The notes: generated by a model from the sequence alone, not told the origin. Positions 19,910 through 29,827 are shown, numbered from the stretch's first letter. The stretch: 64,000 bases of DNA from Cellulosimicrobium marinum (GCF_020551945.1 NZ_JAJBZH010000004.1:1-64000), one strand, 5' to 3'. Numbers and translations: made by a program.

Positions 19910-20895
19910 CCGCCGGACCCACGCCGGGACCCGTCGCACCCCGGGTCGCGACGACACGGGACGCGCTGCGGGCGGCGCTGCGCGAGCCCGCCCCGGGCCG
20001 TGGTGCGCCGGGCGGGCGCGCGGTGGTCATGACGATGGGGGCGCTGCACGCCGGCCACCTCGAGCTGGTGCGTCGTGCCCGCGCCGCGGTCGGGCCGCGG
20101 GGCGAGGTCGTCGTGACGGACTTCGTCAACCCGCTGCAGTTCGGCCCGGGCGAGGACTTCGAGCGGTACCCGCGCGACGTCGCGGGCGACGTCGCGCTCC
20201 TCGCGGCGGCGGGCGAGGACGCGCGTGTCGACGTGGTCTTCGCGCCGTCGGTGGACGAGATGTACCCGGGGCTGCGTGCGGGCGCGCCGGTCGTGCGGGT
20301 GTCGTCGGGCCGGTTCGGGACGGCGCTGGAGGGCGCGGCGCGGCCCGGGCACTTCGACGGGGTGCTCACGGTCGTGCTCAAGCTGCTGCACCTCGTGCGG
20401 CCCGACGTCGCGGTGTTCGGCGAGAAGGACGCCCAGCAGCTCCTCGCGGTGCGCCGCATGGTCGCTGACCTCGACGTCGACGTGGAGGTGCTCGGCGTCC
20501 CGACCGTGCGGGAGGCGGACGGACTCGCCCGGTCCTCGCGCAACGCGTACCTCGCACCGGCCGAGCGCGAGCAGGCGCTCGCGCTGAGCCGCGCGCTGCG
20601 GGCCGGAGCGGACGCGGCGGCGGCGGGCGCGGGCGCGCTCGAGGTCCTCGCCGCGGCGCGGGGAATCCTCGACGGTGCGTCCGGTGTTGACCCGGATTAC
20701 CTGGTGCTCGTCGACCCGGCTACCGTGGAGGACCTGGCGCCCGGCGCCGTCGGCCCGGGGCTCCTCCTCGTGGCCGCGCGCGTGGGCACCACCCGACTCA
20801 TCGACAACACGGCCGTCACCCTCGCGCCCGCGACCCGGGCCGCGGGGGAACCCCCCGCGGGCGGCCGGACCCAGCACCCTGGAGGAACCGCGTGA
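19906..20895 (+). CDS. panC: pantoate--beta-alanine ligase (pantothenate synthetase)
   Basis: Joins pantoate and beta-alanine using ATP. 329 residues from ATG 19906 with a GGAGG ribosome site that lies within the end of the preceding gene. [16 protein letters not shown] holds the HxGH nucleotide motif, [17 protein letters not shown] binds pantoate, and FGEKDAQQL and SRNAYL(A/S) are family signatures. Its stop overlaps the panD start, so DUF2520-panC-panD are translationally coupled. Confidence 0.96.
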   Translation: MTAGPTPGPVAPRVATTRDALRAALREPAPGRGAPGGRAVVMTMGALHAGHLELVRRARAAVGPRGEVVVTDFVNPLQFGPGEDFERYPRDVAGDVALLAAAGEDARVDVVFAPSVDEMYPGLRAGAPVVRVSSGRFGTALEGAARPGHFDGVLTVVLKLLHLVRPDVAVFGEKDAQQLLAVRRMVADLDVDVEVLGVPTVREADGLARSSRNAYLAPAEREQALALSRALRAGADAAAAGAGALEVLAAARGILDGASGVDPDYLVLVDPATVEDLAPGAVGPGLLLVAARVGTTRLIDNTAVTLAPATRAAGEPPAGGRTQHPGGTA

Positions 20896-21395
20896 CCGCG
20901 CCGACCCCCCGTTCGCGCCCGGCGTCGCTGCAGCGCCCCATGATGATCGGCAAGATCCACCGGGCGACGGTGACGCAGGCCGACCTGCACTACGTCGGGT
21001 CGATCACCGTGGACGCCGACCTGCTCGACGCCGCCGACCTCTACCCGGGCCAGCAGGTCGACGTCGTGGACGTGACGAACGGGGCACGCCTGACCACGTA
21101 CGTCATCCCGGGGGAGCGCGGCGCGGGCCAGGTGTGCATCAACGGTGCCGCCGCGCACCTCGTGAACCCGGGCGACGTCGTCATCCTCATCGCCTACGGC
21201 ACGCTCTCCGACGAGGACGCGCGCACGTACCTGCCCCACGTCGTGTTCGTCGACGAGCACAACCGCGCCGTCGACCTGTCGGACGAGCCGGGGCTCGTCC
21301 CGGACGTGCCCGCGGCCGACGGGCTCGCCCCGAGCGGCGTGTCCTTCGCGTCGGTCCGGGCGGGCGTGCCCGACGCCGCGGCCTCCCGCGGGTGA
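20892..21395 (+). CDS. panD: aspartate 1-decarboxylase
   Basis: Makes beta-alanine for pantothenate. It is synthesised as a proenzyme that self-cleaves to a pyruvoyl enzyme. 167 residues from GTG 20892. The cleavage site is Gly36-Ser37 in [10 protein letters not shown]. It has an N-terminal extension of about 16 residues and a C-terminal tail of about 40 residues beyond the usual core. The last bases overlap the nadB start. Confidence 0.96.
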   Translation: MTAPTPRSRPASLQRPMMIGKIHRATVTQADLHYVGSITVDADLLDAADLYPGQQVDVVDVTNGARLTTYVIPGERGAGQVCINGAAAHLVNPGDVVILIAYGTLSDEDARTYLPHVVFVDEHNRAVDLSDEPGLVPDVPAADGLAPSGVSFASVRAGVPDAAASRG

Positions 21396-23059
21396 GCCCC
21401 CTCGCCCGCACCCTCGCCGCCCCGGAGCCGGGGTGGACGACCACGGCGGACGCGATCGTCGTCGGCTCCGGCATCGCGGGCCTCACGGCCGCGCTCGAGC
21501 TGCGCACCCGCGTCCCTCGGGTGCTGCTCGTGACCAAGGGCGAGCTGTCGTCCGGCTCGACGGTGTGGGCGCAGGGCGGCATCGCCGCCGCGCTGGACCC
21601 GGAGGACTCCCCGGAGGCGCACCTCGCGGACACCCTCGTCGCCGGGGTGGGGCTGTGCGACCCGGTGGCCGTCGAGGTGCTCGTCACGGAGGGGCCCGCG
21701 CGGGTCCGCGAGCTCGTCGCGCGCGGCGCGAACTTCGACCGGGCGGACAACGGCGACATCGCGCTCACGCGCGAGGGCGGGCACCACGCCGACCGGATCG
21801 CGCACGCGGGCGGGGACGCGACGGGCGCGGAGATCTCCCGCGCGCTCGTCGCGCAGCTCGACGCGGTGCGCGCCGACCCCGGCATCGAGGTCGTGGAGAA
21901 CGCCCTCGTGCTCGACGTCCTGACGACGGCCCCGGGCCCGGACGGGCGGCGTCGGGCGTGCGGCGTCACGCTCCACGTCAAGGGCGAGGGCACGCGCGAC
22001 GGCGTCGGCGCGGCGCTCGCCCGCGCGGTCGTGCTCGCCACCGGCGGCGTGGGCCAGGTCTTCCGCTCGTCGACGAACCCCCCGCAGGCCACGGGCGACG
22101 GGATCGCCGCGGCGCTGCGCGCGGGCGCGGAGCTGGGCGACCTGGAGTTCGTCCAGTTCCACCCCACGGTGCTGTGGCTCGGGCTCGGCGCCAAGGGCCA
22201 GCTGCCGCTCATCTCCGAGGCCGTGCGCGGCGAGGGTGCGATCCTCCTCGACACCGACGGGCACCGGTTCATGCCCGCCCAGCACCCGCTCGCCGAGCTC
22301 GCGCCCCGCGACGTCGTCGCGCACGCGATCGTGCGGCAGATGACGGCGACCGGCTCGGACCACGTGCTCCTCGACGCCCGCCACCTGGGCGCCGACTTCC
22401 TCCGGGCGCGGTTCCCCACGATCACCGAGCGGCTCGCCGAGACGGGGATCGACTGGACGGAGGAGCCCGTGCCCGTCGCGCCCGCGCAGCACTACCACTC
22501 GGGCGGCGTCGTCACGGACCTGCACGGGCGCTCGTCGCTCGACGGGCTCTACGCCATCGGCGAGGTCGCCTGCACGGGCGTGCACGGCGCGAACCGGCTC
22601 GCGTCCAACTCGCTGCTCGAAGGCCTGGTGTTCGCCCACCGCGCCGCCCGAGAGATCACCGACCGGGTCGCGTTCGGCGACCTCGTGGTCGGCGAGCCCG
22701 CCCCGCGCCCCGGCCCCTCCGCGCTCGTCGCCGCCGCCGCACGGTCCCGCATCCAGTCCGTCGCGTCGGCCGGGCCGGGCGTCGTGCGCGACGCCGACGG
22801 GCTCGCCACCGCCGCACGCCGCCTCGCCGCGATCCGCACCGACGCGCACGAGGCGAGCGACGTCGTCGCGCAGCCGCAGGCCGCCGAGTGGGAGACCACG
22901 AACATCCACCAGGTCGCGTCGGCGCTCACCGCCGCCGCGGCGCTGCGCACGGAGAGCCGCGGCGGCCACTTCCGCACCGACTTCCCCGCGCAGGACCCGG
23001 CCTGGGAGCGGCGCGTCGTCGTGTCCCTCGCCGAGGACGGGACCCTCCTGGTGCGCTGA
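21392..23059 (+). CDS. nadB: L-aspartate oxidase
   Basis: FAD enzyme that oxidises L-aspartate to iminoaspartate for quinolinate synthesis. 555 residues from GTG 21392. The FAD-binding [13 protein letters not shown] motif, [26 protein letters not shown] and [26 protein letters not shown] are diagnostic. It follows panD with overlapping codons and is followed by nadC. No nadA is in the window, so the quinolinate synthase must be encoded elsewhere. Confidence 0.96.
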   Translation: MSPLARTLAAPEPGWTTTADAIVVGSGIAGLTAALELRTRVPRVLLVTKGELSSGSTVWAQGGIAAALDPEDSPEAHLADTLVAGVGLCDPVAVEVLVTEGPARVRELVARGANFDRADNGDIALTREGGHHADRIAHAGGDATGAEISRALVAQLDAVRADPGIEVVENALVLDVLTTAPGPDGRRRACGVTLHVKGEGTRDGVGAALARAVVLATGGVGQVFRSSTNPPQATGDGIAAALRAGAELGDLEFVQFHPTVLWLGLGAKGQLPLISEAVRGEGAILLDTDGHRFMPAQHPLAELAPRDVVAHAIVRQMTATGSDHVLLDARHLGADFLRARFPTITERLAETGIDWTEEPVPVAPAQHYHSGGVVTDLHGRSSLDGLYAIGEVACTGVHGANRLASNSLLEGLVFAHRAAREITDRVAFGDLVVGEPAPRPGPSALVAAAARSRIQSVASAGPGVVRDADGLATAARRLAAIRTDAHEASDVVAQPQAAEWETTNIHQVASALTAAAALRTESRGGHFRTDFPAQDPAWERRVVVSLAEDGTLLVR

Positions 23060-23060
23060 C

Positions 23061-23094
23061 GCGCCGGTGCGCGCCGGTGCGCGCCGGTGCGCGC
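23061..23094. repeat. 10-bp tandem repeat after nadB
   Basis: Three exact copies of a 10-bp GCGCCGGTGC unit (23061-23090) plus a 4-base partial copy begin two bases after the nadB stop. Confidence 0.85.
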
Positions 23095-23159
23095 CTACGC
23101 GTGCACCACGCGCGGACCGCCGGCCCTCCGCGCGTGTCCCGACGCCCCGCATGAACGGT

Positions 23160-23165
23160 TACGGT
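23160..23165 (+). promoter_or_regulatory. -10 box (TACGGT) of nadC
   Basis: TACGGT ends 7 bases before GTG 23173 and overlaps the alternative GTG at 23164. That makes 23173 the likelier start. Confidence 0.5.
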
Positions 23166-23172
23166 GGCGACC

Positions 23173-24162
23173 GTGACCGCACCCGACCGCACCACCCCCG
23201 CGACCCGGCCCGACGACGCCCGCGAGCCGTCGCGCGTCGAGCCCGGCCTCGACCCCGCCTGGACGGCGCAGACCGTCGCCCGCGCGCTCGACGAGGACCT
23301 CGGCCCCGCGCCGGGCCGCGACGTCACCACGCAGGCGACCGTGCCGACGTCGGGCACCGGCACCGCGCACCTCGTGGCCCGCGCGGACGGCGTCGTCGCC
23401 GGACTCGTCGTCGTCGAGGAGGTGACGCGGCAGGTCGCCGACCGGATCGGGCTACCCGCACCCCGCGTCACGTTCCGTGCCCACGACGGCGAGAGCGTCA
23501 CCCGCGGGGACGTGCTCGCCGAGCTCGACGGCCCCGTCCAGGTCCTGCTCGTCGCGGAACGCACGCTGCTCAACCTCGCCTCGCGCGCGTCCGGCGTCGC
23601 GACGGCGACCCGCGCCTGGGCCCGCGAGCTCGCCGGGACCGGCGCGCAGGTCCTCGACACGCGCAAGACGACCCCCGGCCTGCGCGCGCTCGAGAAGTAC
23701 GCCGTGCGCGCCGGCGGCGGGACCAACAAGCGCATGGGCCTGTACGACGTCGCGATGGTCAAGGACAACCACGTCGTCGCCGCCGGGTCGGTGAGCGCCG
23801 CGATCGCAGCCATCCGCACCGCGTTCCCGGACGTGCTCGTCCAGGTCGAGGCCGACACCACCGACCAGGCCCTCGAGGCGCTCGACGCCGGGGCCGACTT
23901 CCTCCTGCTCGACAACATGCCCACCCCCGTCCTCGCCGCGACCGTCGCCGCCGTGCGCGCCCGCGAGGGGCACGGCAGGGTGCCCGCGAAGGTCGAGCTG
24001 GAGGCGACGGGGAACCTCACGCTCGACCGGGCGCGCGAGGTGGCCGGGACGGGCGTCGACTACCTCTCCGTCGGCGCGCTCACGCACTCCGCGCCGATCC
24101 TCGACCTCGCGCTCGACCTCCAGCCCGCCCCGGCGGGGGAGAACCTGGGCCGCGCGGGGTAG
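23173..24162 (+). CDS. nadC: nicotinate-nucleotide pyrophosphorylase (carboxylating)
   Basis: Quinolinate phosphoribosyltransferase: quinolinate plus PRPP gives nicotinate mononucleotide and CO2. 329 residues from GTG 23173; a GTG at 23164 would add three residues but lies inside the -10 box. AERTLLNLASRASGVAT, LDTRKTTPGLRALEKYAVRAGGG, VKDNHV and LLDNMP are family motifs for substrate binding. It has its own apparent promoter 114 bases after nadB. Confidence 0.95.
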   Translation: MTAPDRTTPATRPDDAREPSRVEPGLDPAWTAQTVARALDEDLGPAPGRDVTTQATVPTSGTGTAHLVARADGVVAGLVVVEEVTRQVADRIGLPAPRVTFRAHDGESVTRGDVLAELDGPVQVLLVAERTLLNLASRASGVATATRAWARELAGTGAQVLDTRKTTPGLRALEKYAVRAGGGTNKRMGLYDVAMVKDNHVVAAGSVSAAIAAIRTAFPDVLVQVEADTTDQALEALDAGADFLLLDNMPTPVLAATVAAVRAREGHGRVPAKVELEATGNLTLDRAREVAGTGVDYLSVGALTHSAPILDLALDLQPAPAGENLGRAG

Positions 24163-24185
24163 TACCCCGGTCGTGGGTGGCGGGC

Positions 24186-24288
24186 GGGTCCGACGGGCGG
24201 CCGTGCCGGGTCTGCCATCCGCGCCGCTCGTTCCTCGCGACGCTCCCGCCAGACCCGCCACGACCCGGCACGGCCGCCCGTCGGACCC
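24186..24288. repeat. intergenic hairpin element, copy A
   Basis: In the 323-base gap between nadC and lysS, two perfectly complementary 27-bp arms (24186-24212 and 24262-24288) enclose a 49-base core (24213-24261). The core closely matches the core of a second element at 58993-59036, whose arms have a different sequence. No transposase is nearby. It could also end the nadC transcript. Confidence 0.75.
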
Positions 24289-24370
24289 TCATGACCCCGG
24301 CGCGGGCGTCCGTCGCACCCTCATGACCCGGCGCGGGCGCCCGTCGGACCCTCATGACCCGGCAGGGCGG
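24278..24370. repeat. 31-bp tandem repeat, three copies
   Basis: Copies at 24278-24309, 24310-24340 and 24341-24370 (32, 31 and 30 bp) differ at a few positions. Each contains CCCTCATGACCC with the TCATGA palindrome. The first copy overlaps the right arm of hairpin element A. The rest of the nadC-lysS gap (24371-24473) shows no gene. Confidence 0.8.
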
Positions 24371-24473
24371 CCCGCACGACCAGGTCGACGCCACCTCCGG
24401 CCGGTGCCCGACGTCGCTGCGCCGCCGCCCCGGAGGTGCGTCCGGCGCGCGTCGGGCCTGGCGCGGGCGTCGG

Positions 24474-24479
24474 TAGAAT
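24474..24479 (+). promoter_or_regulatory. -10 box (TAGAAT) of lysS
   Basis: A near-consensus TAGAAT ends 6 bases before GTG 24486, indicating a leaderless lysS transcript. Confidence 0.6.
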
Positions 24480-24485
24480 CGTCGG

Positions 24486-26024
24486 GTGACCTCTCCCGCT
24501 GCTGCTCCCGACCCTGCCGTGCCCGGACCCGTGCCGGACGCGGTCGACGACCTCCCCGAGCAGATCCAGGTCCGCCGGGAGAAGCGGGAGCGCATCCTGG
24601 CGCGTGGTGGCGAGGCGTACCCCGTGGTCGTGCCGCGCACGACGACGATCGCTCAGGTCCGCGCGGCGTACGCGCACCTGCAGACCGGCGAGGAGACGCA
24701 GGACGAGGTCGGCGTCGCGGGGCGTGTCGTGTTCCTGCGCAACACGGGCAAGCTGTGCTTCGTCACGTTGCAGGACGGCGAGGGGAACCGCCTGCAGGTC
24801 ATGCTCAGCCAGGCGGTGGTGGGGGAGGAGTCGCTCGCCTCGTTCAAGGCGGACGTGGACCTCGGCGACCACCTGTTCGCGCACGGTCGTGTCATCAGCT
24901 CGCGTCGTGGCGAGCTGAGCATCTTCGCGGATTCCTGGCAGATCGCCGCGAAGGCGCTGCGCCCGCTCCCGGTGCTCCACAAGGAGCTCTCGGAGGAGGC
25001 GCGGGTACGCCAGCGCTACGTCGACCTCATCGCCAGGCCGGCAGCGCGGGACACCGTGCGCCTGCGCGCGGCCGTCGTGCGCTCGATCCGTGAGAACTTC
25101 TGGGAGCGTGACTTCGTCGAGGTCGAGACCCCGATGCTGCAGACGCGTCCCGAGGGCGCCGCCGCGCGCCAGTTCGAGACGCACATGAATGCGTTCGACA
25201 TCGACCTGTTCCTGCGCATCGCACCCGAGCTGTTCCTCAAGCGCGCCGCGGTCGGCGGTGTCGAGAAGGTGTTCGAGATCAACCGCAACTTCCGCAACGA
25301 GGGCGTGGACTCGACGCACTCGCCGGAGTTCGCGATGCTCGAGGCGTACGAGGCCTACGGTGATTACGACACGATGGCGGTGCTCACCCAGGACCTGGTC
25401 CAGCGGGCCGCGCAGGACGCGCTCGGGACGACGCTCGTCACGCTCGCCGACGGCACGGAGTACGACCTCGGCGGTGAATGGACGCAGCTGAAGATGTACG
25501 ACTCGCTGTCGGACGCGCTGGGCGAGCACATCACGCCGGAGACGTCGCTCGAGACGTTGCTGACGTTCGCGAACAAGAACGACCTCTCCTTCGACCCGAA
25601 GAACGTCAACCACGGAAAGCTCGTCGAGGGTCTGTGGGAGCACCTCGTGGGTGATCACCTCGTCGCGCCGACGTTCGTGCGCGACTTCCCGGTCGAGACG
25701 TCGCCCCTCACGCGGGACCACCGCAGCGTGCGCGGGCAGGTGGAGAAGTGGGACCTCTACGTGCGCGGCGTCGAGCTCGCGACCGCTTACTCCGAGCTGG
25801 TGGACCCGGTCGTGCAGCGCCGGCGCTTCGAGGCGCAGGCGCTGCTCGCGGCGGCGGGCGACGAGGAGGCCATGCGCATCGACGAGGACTTCCTCACGGC
25901 GATGGAGTACGCGATGCCGCCGTCGGGCGGGATGGGTCTGGGTATCGACCGCCTGCTCATGGCGCTCACGGGTCTCGGTATCCGCGAGACCATTCTCTTC
26001 CCGCTCGTGAAGCCGGTGAACTGA
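24486..26024 (+). CDS. lysS: lysyl-tRNA synthetase, class II
   Basis: Charges tRNA-Lys. 512 residues from GTG 24486. An OB-fold anticodon-binding domain (about 65-175) precedes the class II core. Motif 2 lies in [17 protein letters not shown], and motif 3 [16 protein letters not shown] is near the C terminus. YVDLI and VETPMLQ are LysRS-specific. It is followed by a small membrane-protein gene after 14 bases and then lsr2, a common actinobacterial arrangement. Confidence 0.97.
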   Translation: MTSPAAAPDPAVPGPVPDAVDDLPEQIQVRREKRERILARGGEAYPVVVPRTTTIAQVRAAYAHLQTGEETQDEVGVAGRVVFLRNTGKLCFVTLQDGEGNRLQVMLSQAVVGEESLASFKADVDLGDHLFAHGRVISSRRGELSIFADSWQIAAKALRPLPVLHKELSEEARVRQRYVDLIARPAARDTVRLRAAVVRSIRENFWERDFVEVETPMLQTRPEGAAARQFETHMNAFDIDLFLRIAPELFLKRAAVGGVEKVFEINRNFRNEGVDSTHSPEFAMLEAYEAYGDYDTMAVLTQDLVQRAAQDALGTTLVTLADGTEYDLGGEWTQLKMYDSLSDALGEHITPETSLETLLTFANKNDLSFDPKNVNHGKLVEGLWEHLVGDHLVAPTFVRDFPVETSPLTRDHRSVRGQVEKWDLYVRGVELATAYSELVDPVVQRRRFEAQALLAAAGDEEAMRIDEDFLTAMEYAMPPSGGMGLGIDRLLMALTGLGIRETILFPLVKPVN

Positions 26025-26038
26025 GGAACGAGGACGAC

Positions 26039-26245
26039 ATGGATAACTTTCTGCCCGCGCTCGGGGCTCTCGTCCCGTCGGTCGGGGTGGGTCTGCTGTT
26101 CTGGGTCGCGATGCGGTATATCGTGCGCGCGGACCGGAACGAACGTACCGCTCTTGCGCGTCTCGACGCCGAGGAGAACGCGACGCGCGGTGCGGAAGGC
26201 GCCTCCGTTCCCCGTTCTTCCGGCGTTCCCGGCACCCCGCGGTGA
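26039..26245 (+). CDS. small single-pass membrane protein of unknown function
   Basis: 68 residues from ATG 26039 with an AGGA-type site in GAGGAACGAGGACGAC. Residues about 5-27 are hydrophobic (NFLPALGALVPSVGVGLLFW), followed by a basic/acidic stretch (MRYIVRADRNERTALARLDAEE) and a Ser/Pro/Gly tail. No family was recognised. Position between lysS and lsr2, codon use like its neighbours and a good ribosome site support a real gene. Confidence 0.7.
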   Translation: MDNFLPALGALVPSVGVGLLFWVAMRYIVRADRNERTALARLDAEENATRGAEGASVPRSSGVPGTPR

Positions 26246-26299
26246 CGAATGTCTCGGGTGCGCCCGAGAAAGAAGTCGGCGCGCCGACGGCGGCGACAA

Positions 26300-26329
26300 T
26301 TGACGTGGGTTCTTCCGCGCTGGCATCCT
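26300..26329 (+). promoter_or_regulatory. candidate lsr2 promoter
   Basis: TTGACG (26300-26305) and CATCCT (26324-26329), with an 18-base spacer, lie 42 bases before the lsr2 start. The stretch 26246-26370 is noticeably less GC-rich than its surroundings. Confidence 0.4.
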
Positions 26330-26370
26330 GGCCAGGCAATGTCATTCCGGTGAAGCGTGAGGAAACCACA

Positions 26371-26700
26371 GTGGCCCAGAAAGTCCAGGTAATTCTCGTC
26401 GACGACCTCGACGGCGGGGCGGCGGACGAGACGGTGACCTTCGCCCTCGACGGCGTCTCCTACGAGATCGACCTCAGCGCGAAGAACGCGCAAGAGCTGC
26501 GCGACGCGTTCGCCAGCTGGGTGGGCAACGCCCGCAAGGTGTCGTCGCGCTCGACGTCCCGCCCGGCACGCCGGGGGCGTTCCTCCGGTGCGGCCGACGC
26601 GACGAAGATCCGTGAGTGGGCCCGCGAGAACGGCTTCCAGGTCAACGACCGTGGTCGTATCTCGCAGGAGGTCCAGAAGGCGTACGACGCCGCGCACTGA
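26371..26700 (+). CDS. lsr2: Lsr2 nucleoid-associated protein / xenogeneic silencer
   Basis: 109 residues from GTG 26371 (MAQKVQVILVDDLDGG, the family's invariant N terminus) with GAGGA upstream. The N-terminal dimerisation domain (1-55) is followed by a basic linker. A C-terminal DNA-binding domain (IREWARENGFQVNDRGRISQEV) carries the R-G-R AT-hook-like motif. Lsr2 bridges AT-rich DNA and silences foreign genes, as H-NS does. The open frame extends upstream to 26242, but that part is leader sequence. Confidence 0.95.
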   Translation: MAQKVQVILVDDLDGGAADETVTFALDGVSYEIDLSAKNAQELRDAFASWVGNARKVSSRSTSRPARRGRSSGAADATKIREWARENGFQVNDRGRISQEVQKAYDAAH

Positions 26701-26713
26701 GCCGCGGCCGACC

Positions 26714-26747
26714 GGGGCGCCGTCCGACGTGGCTCGGGCGGCGCCCC
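26714..26747 (+). terminator. lsr2 terminator
   Basis: A 9-bp GC stem (26714-26722 with 26739-26747) with a 16-base loop starts 13 bases after the lsr2 stop. Confidence 0.55.
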
Positions 26748-26779
26748 GTCGTCGTGTCCGGGGGGACGCGCGGGCGAAC

Positions 26780-26785
26780 TAGGCT
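26780..26785 (+). promoter_or_regulatory. -10 box (TAGGCT) of the lactonase gene
   Basis: TAGGCT ends 6 bases before ATG 26792. Confidence 0.55.
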
Positions 26786-26791
26786 CGAGGC

Positions 26792-27931
26792 ATGACCGTC
26801 GCGACGCGCGCCCTGTGGATCGGCACCTACCCGCACCCCGCGTCGGCGGACCCCGAGGGGGTCTGGCGTGTCGAGCTCGACACGGAGCGGGGGGTGTTCG
26901 TCGGAGGGGTGCTGGTCGCGCCGTCGCCGTCGCCGTCGTTCCTGGCCCTCGGACCCTCCGGTGACGGGCCCGGTGCGGAGGGTGGCACGCTGTACGCCGT
27001 CGAGGAGGCGGAGCGGGGGACGGTGACGGCCTTCGCCGTCACGCCCGACGGCGGTCTCGCGCCCCGCGGCCCGGCCGTCCCGACGGGTGGTGCGCACCCC
27101 TGCCACGTCGTCGCGCGCGCGACCGAGGTGCTCGTCGCGAACTACGGGGACGGGGTCCTCACGGTCGCGTCGGTCGACGGCACGGGCGCTCTCGTCGGGG
27201 AGCCGCGCGGGTACGGGCACGCGGGCAGCGGTCCGGACGGGGACCGGCAGGGCGGCCCGCACGCCCACTTCGTCGCGGACGACGGCCGGGACGGGGTGCT
27301 CGTCGTCGACCTCGGCACGGACGAGGTCCGCCGCCACGACCCCGGTGCGCCCGCCGGGACTCCGGGGCGCGTCGTCGCGACGCTCCCGCCCGGCACCGGG
27401 CCGCGCCATCTCGCCGCGCTCCCCGGCGGCCACCTCGTGGTCGTGGGCGAGCTCGACCCTGCACTGTTCGTGCTGGCCCCGGCCGCGGACGGCACGTACG
27501 ACGTGGTCGCCCGGTACCCCGCCGCGCACGCCGCGGCCCCTGCGGGAGGGCGCAGCTACCCGTCCCACGTGTCCGTCACCGCGGACGGAGCGCGCGTCGT
27601 CGTCGCGGTCCGCGGCGCGGACGTCCTCGCCGTCCACGCGGTCGACGCCGGGCCCCAGGGTGCGCCGCCCGCGCTGCGCCACCTCGCCGACACCCCGGTG
27701 GGCGGGGCGTGGCCCCGGCACCACGCCGTCCTGCGCCCGACCGGCGACGGGGAGCCTCTGCACGACCTCGTCGTCGTGGCGAACCAGAACGACGACCCCC
27801 TCATCGTCCGTGACGGGGACCCTGTGCCGGGCTCGAACCTCGCCCTCCTGCGCGTGCGGCGCAGCGACGGCCTCGGCGAGGTCCTCGACGTCCTCGCGCT
27901 GCCCGCCCCGGCGTGCGTCGTGGAGGCCTGA
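26792..27931 (+). CDS. lactonase family protein (6-phosphogluconolactonase-like beta-propeller)
   Basis: 379 residues. LWIGTYPHP at the N terminus, [33 protein letters not shown] and WPRHHAV are the repeated blade motifs of the seven-bladed Pgl/YbhE-type lactonase family. The family hydrolyses 6-phosphogluconolactone or related lactones. No signal peptide is visible. The stop is 5 bases before mshA, so the two are probably cotranscribed. Whether it acts in the pentose phosphate pathway is not shown. Confidence 0.85.
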   Translation: MTVATRALWIGTYPHPASADPEGVWRVELDTERGVFVGGVLVAPSPSPSFLALGPSGDGPGAEGGTLYAVEEAERGTVTAFAVTPDGGLAPRGPAVPTGGAHPCHVVARATEVLVANYGDGVLTVASVDGTGALVGEPRGYGHAGSGPDGDRQGGPHAHFVADDGRDGVLVVDLGTDEVRRHDPGAPAGTPGRVVATLPPGTGPRHLAALPGGHLVVVGELDPALFVLAPAADGTYDVVARYPAAHAAAPAGGRSYPSHVSVTADGARVVVAVRGADVLAVHAVDAGPQGAPPALRHLADTPVGGAWPRHHAVLRPTGDGEPLHDLVVVANQNDDPLIVRDGDPVPGSNLALLRVRRSDGLGEVLDVLALPAPACVVEA

Positions 27932-27936
27932 GCGCC

Positions 27937-29244
27937 GTGACGTCCGACCGCCCCGGGGCCGACCGCACGGACGACGCGCTGCGCGTCGCGATGCTGTCCG
28001 TCCACACGTCGCCCCTCGACCAGCCCGGTACGGGCGACGCGGGCGGCATGAACGTGTACGTCACCGAGCTGGCGCACGCCCTCGCCCGGCACGGCGCGCA
28101 CGTGGAGATCTTCACGCGCGCGACGTCGTCCGCGCAGCCGCCGGTCGTCGAGGTGGCCGACGGCGTGACCGTGCGGCACGTGGTCGCCGGCCCGTTCGAA
28201 GGGCTCGACAAGAACGACCTGCCCGGCCAGCTCTGCGCCTTCACGGCCGGGGTGCTCCGGGCGGAGGCGCGCCGCCACGCCGGGTGGTACGACGTCGTGC
28301 ACACCCACTACTGGCTGTCCGGTCAGGTGGGCTGGCTCGCCGCCGACCGGTGGGACGTTCCCCTCGTGCACACGATGCACACCCTCGCGCACGTGAAGAA
28401 CGCGGCCCTGGCGCCCGGCGACGCCCCCGAGCCGCTGGGGCGGATCATCGGGGAGGAGCAGGTCGTCGCGGAGGCGGACGCACTTGTGGCGAGCACGGAC
28501 GCCGAGGCGTCGGACCTCGTCCGCGACTACGCCGCGGACCCGGAGCGGGTGCACGTCGTGCCGCCGGGCGTCGACCTCGACCTGTTCTCCCCGGGGCTGC
28601 CCGACGGCGCGTCCCCGGCCCGGCGGGACGAGGCCCGGCGGGCGTTGCGGGACGAGCTCGGCCTGCCCGCCGACGGCAGGCTCGTGCTGTTCGCGGGACG
28701 CGTCCAGCCGCTCAAGGCACCCGACCTGCTCGTCCGCGCCCTCGGCGTGCTCGCCGACCACGACGAGCCGGTCCCCACGCTCGTCGTGCTGGGAGGCCCG
28801 AGCGGACGGCCCACCGCGGTCCGCGAGCTCGAGGCGCTGTCCCACCAGCTCGGGGTGAGCGACCGCGTCGTCGTGCGACCGCCCGTGGCGCGCGACCGGC
28901 TCGTCGACTACTACCGTGCCGCCGACCTCGTCGCCGTCCCCTCGCACAACGAGACGTTCGGCCTCGTCGCGGCGGAGGCGCAGGCGAGCGGGACGCCCGT
29001 CGTGGCGGCCGCCGTCGGTGGGCTCACGACCGTCGTCGTGGACGGTGAGTCCGGGGTCCTCGTGCCCGACCACAACCCGTGGACGTGGGCGCGCACCCTC
29101 GCGGACCTCCTCGCCGACGACGACCGTCGCGCCGCGCTCGCGATCGGCGCGCGTCGCGTCAGCGAACGGTTCGGCTGGGACGCCGCCGCGCGCCGCATGC
29201 TCGACGTCTACGCCGAGGCGACGAAGGTCCGCGCGGCGCGCTGA
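27937..29244 (+). CDS. mshA: D-inositol-3-phosphate glycosyltransferase (mycothiol synthesis)
   Basis: Transfers GlcNAc from UDP-GlcNAc to inositol-3-phosphate, the first step of mycothiol. 435 residues, a GT4/GT-B enzyme. The N-terminal domain has [22 protein letters not shown] and [13 protein letters not shown]. The C-terminal domain has [14 protein letters not shown] and the nucleotide-sugar signature [26 protein letters not shown] 27937 has a GAGG site. The order mshA-(other)-gpmA-senX3-regX3 mirrors mycobacteria. Confidence 0.95.
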   Translation: MTSDRPGADRTDDALRVAMLSVHTSPLDQPGTGDAGGMNVYVTELAHALARHGAHVEIFTRATSSAQPPVVEVADGVTVRHVVAGPFEGLDKNDLPGQLCAFTAGVLRAEARRHAGWYDVVHTHYWLSGQVGWLAADRWDVPLVHTMHTLAHVKNAALAPGDAPEPLGRIIGEEQVVAEADALVASTDAEASDLVRDYAADPERVHVVPPGVDLDLFSPGLPDGASPARRDEARRALRDELGLPADGRLVLFAGRVQPLKAPDLLVRALGVLADHDEPVPTLVVLGGPSGRPTAVRELEALSHQLGVSDRVVVRPPVARDRLVDYYRAADLVAVPSHNETFGLVAAEAQASGTPVVAAAVGGLTTVVVDGESGVLVPDHNPWTWARTLADLLADDDRRAALAIGARRVSERFGWDAAARRMLDVYAEATKVRAAR

Positions 29245-29248
29245 CCGT

Positions 29249-29264
29249 CACGCCCTCTGGCGTG
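29249..29264. terminator. small bidirectional hairpin between mshA and the nitroreductase gene
   Basis: CACGCC-CTCT-GGCGTG forms a 6-bp stem in the 20-base gap between two convergent genes. It is a weak terminator candidate. Confidence 0.4.
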
Positions 29265-29702
29265 TCAGGCGGTGCGTTCGAGCACGAGGACGGGGATGAC
29301 GCGGTCGGTGCGCTGCTGGTAGTCGGCGTACGGCGGGTAGGCGGCGACGGCGCGCTCCCACCACAGGTCGCGCTCCTCTCCGTGCACCTCGCGCGCCACG
29401 TAGTCGTGGCGCGCACCTTCGTCCTGCAGCTCCACCTGGGGGTGGGCGACCACGTTGTGGTACCAGACGGGGTGCTGGGGGGCGCCGCCGAGGGAGGCGA
29501 CGACGGCGTAGGTGCCGTCGTGCTCCACGCGCATGAGCGGCGTCTTGCGCACGGCGCCGGTGCGCCGTCCCAGGGTCGTGAGGACGACGACGGGCATCCC
29601 GTTCAGGGTCGTGCTCCGGGTCCCGCCGGACGCCTCGTAGGACTCGGCCTGCTTGCGCGCCCGGTCGCTCGTGCTCGGTGCGTACTCTCCGTCGATCGGC
29701 AT
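29265..29702 (-). CDS. deazaflavin (F420)-dependent nitroreductase family protein
   Basis: 145 residues from ATG 29702. [25 protein letters not shown] and [20 protein letters not shown] are the core motifs of the split beta-barrel Ddn/DUF385 family. It uses F420 (or sometimes FMN) to reduce quinones, nitroimidazoles or unsaturated lipids. The substrate is unknown. It is convergent with mshA and divergent from gpmA. Confidence 0.88.
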   Translation of the reverse strand: MPIDGEYAPSTSDRARKQAESYEASGGTRSTTLNGMPVVVLTTLGRRTGAVRKTPLMRVEHDGTYAVVASLGGAPQHPVWYHNVVAHPQVELQDEGARHDYVAREVHGEERDLWWERAVAAYPPYADYQQRTDRVIPVLVLERTA

Positions 29703-29815
29703 GCCCGTCCCAACGGGCCGTGGCCCGTGCCCATTCCCGCGGGACGTTCGTCCCGTGCCCGACGGCGCGGGTCACCACCACGTGGACCGGGATGCCCGTC
29801 CACGGCGTGGTGCGG

Positions 29816-29821
29816 CAGGAT
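29816..29821 (+). promoter_or_regulatory. -10-like box (CAGGAT) of gpmA
   Basis: CAGGAT ends 6 bases before ATG 29828. The preceding 100 bases hold several short inverted repeats (for example 29782-29805) and two copies of ATGCCCGTCC, but no gene. Confidence 0.45.
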
Positions 29822-29827
29822 GGAACC

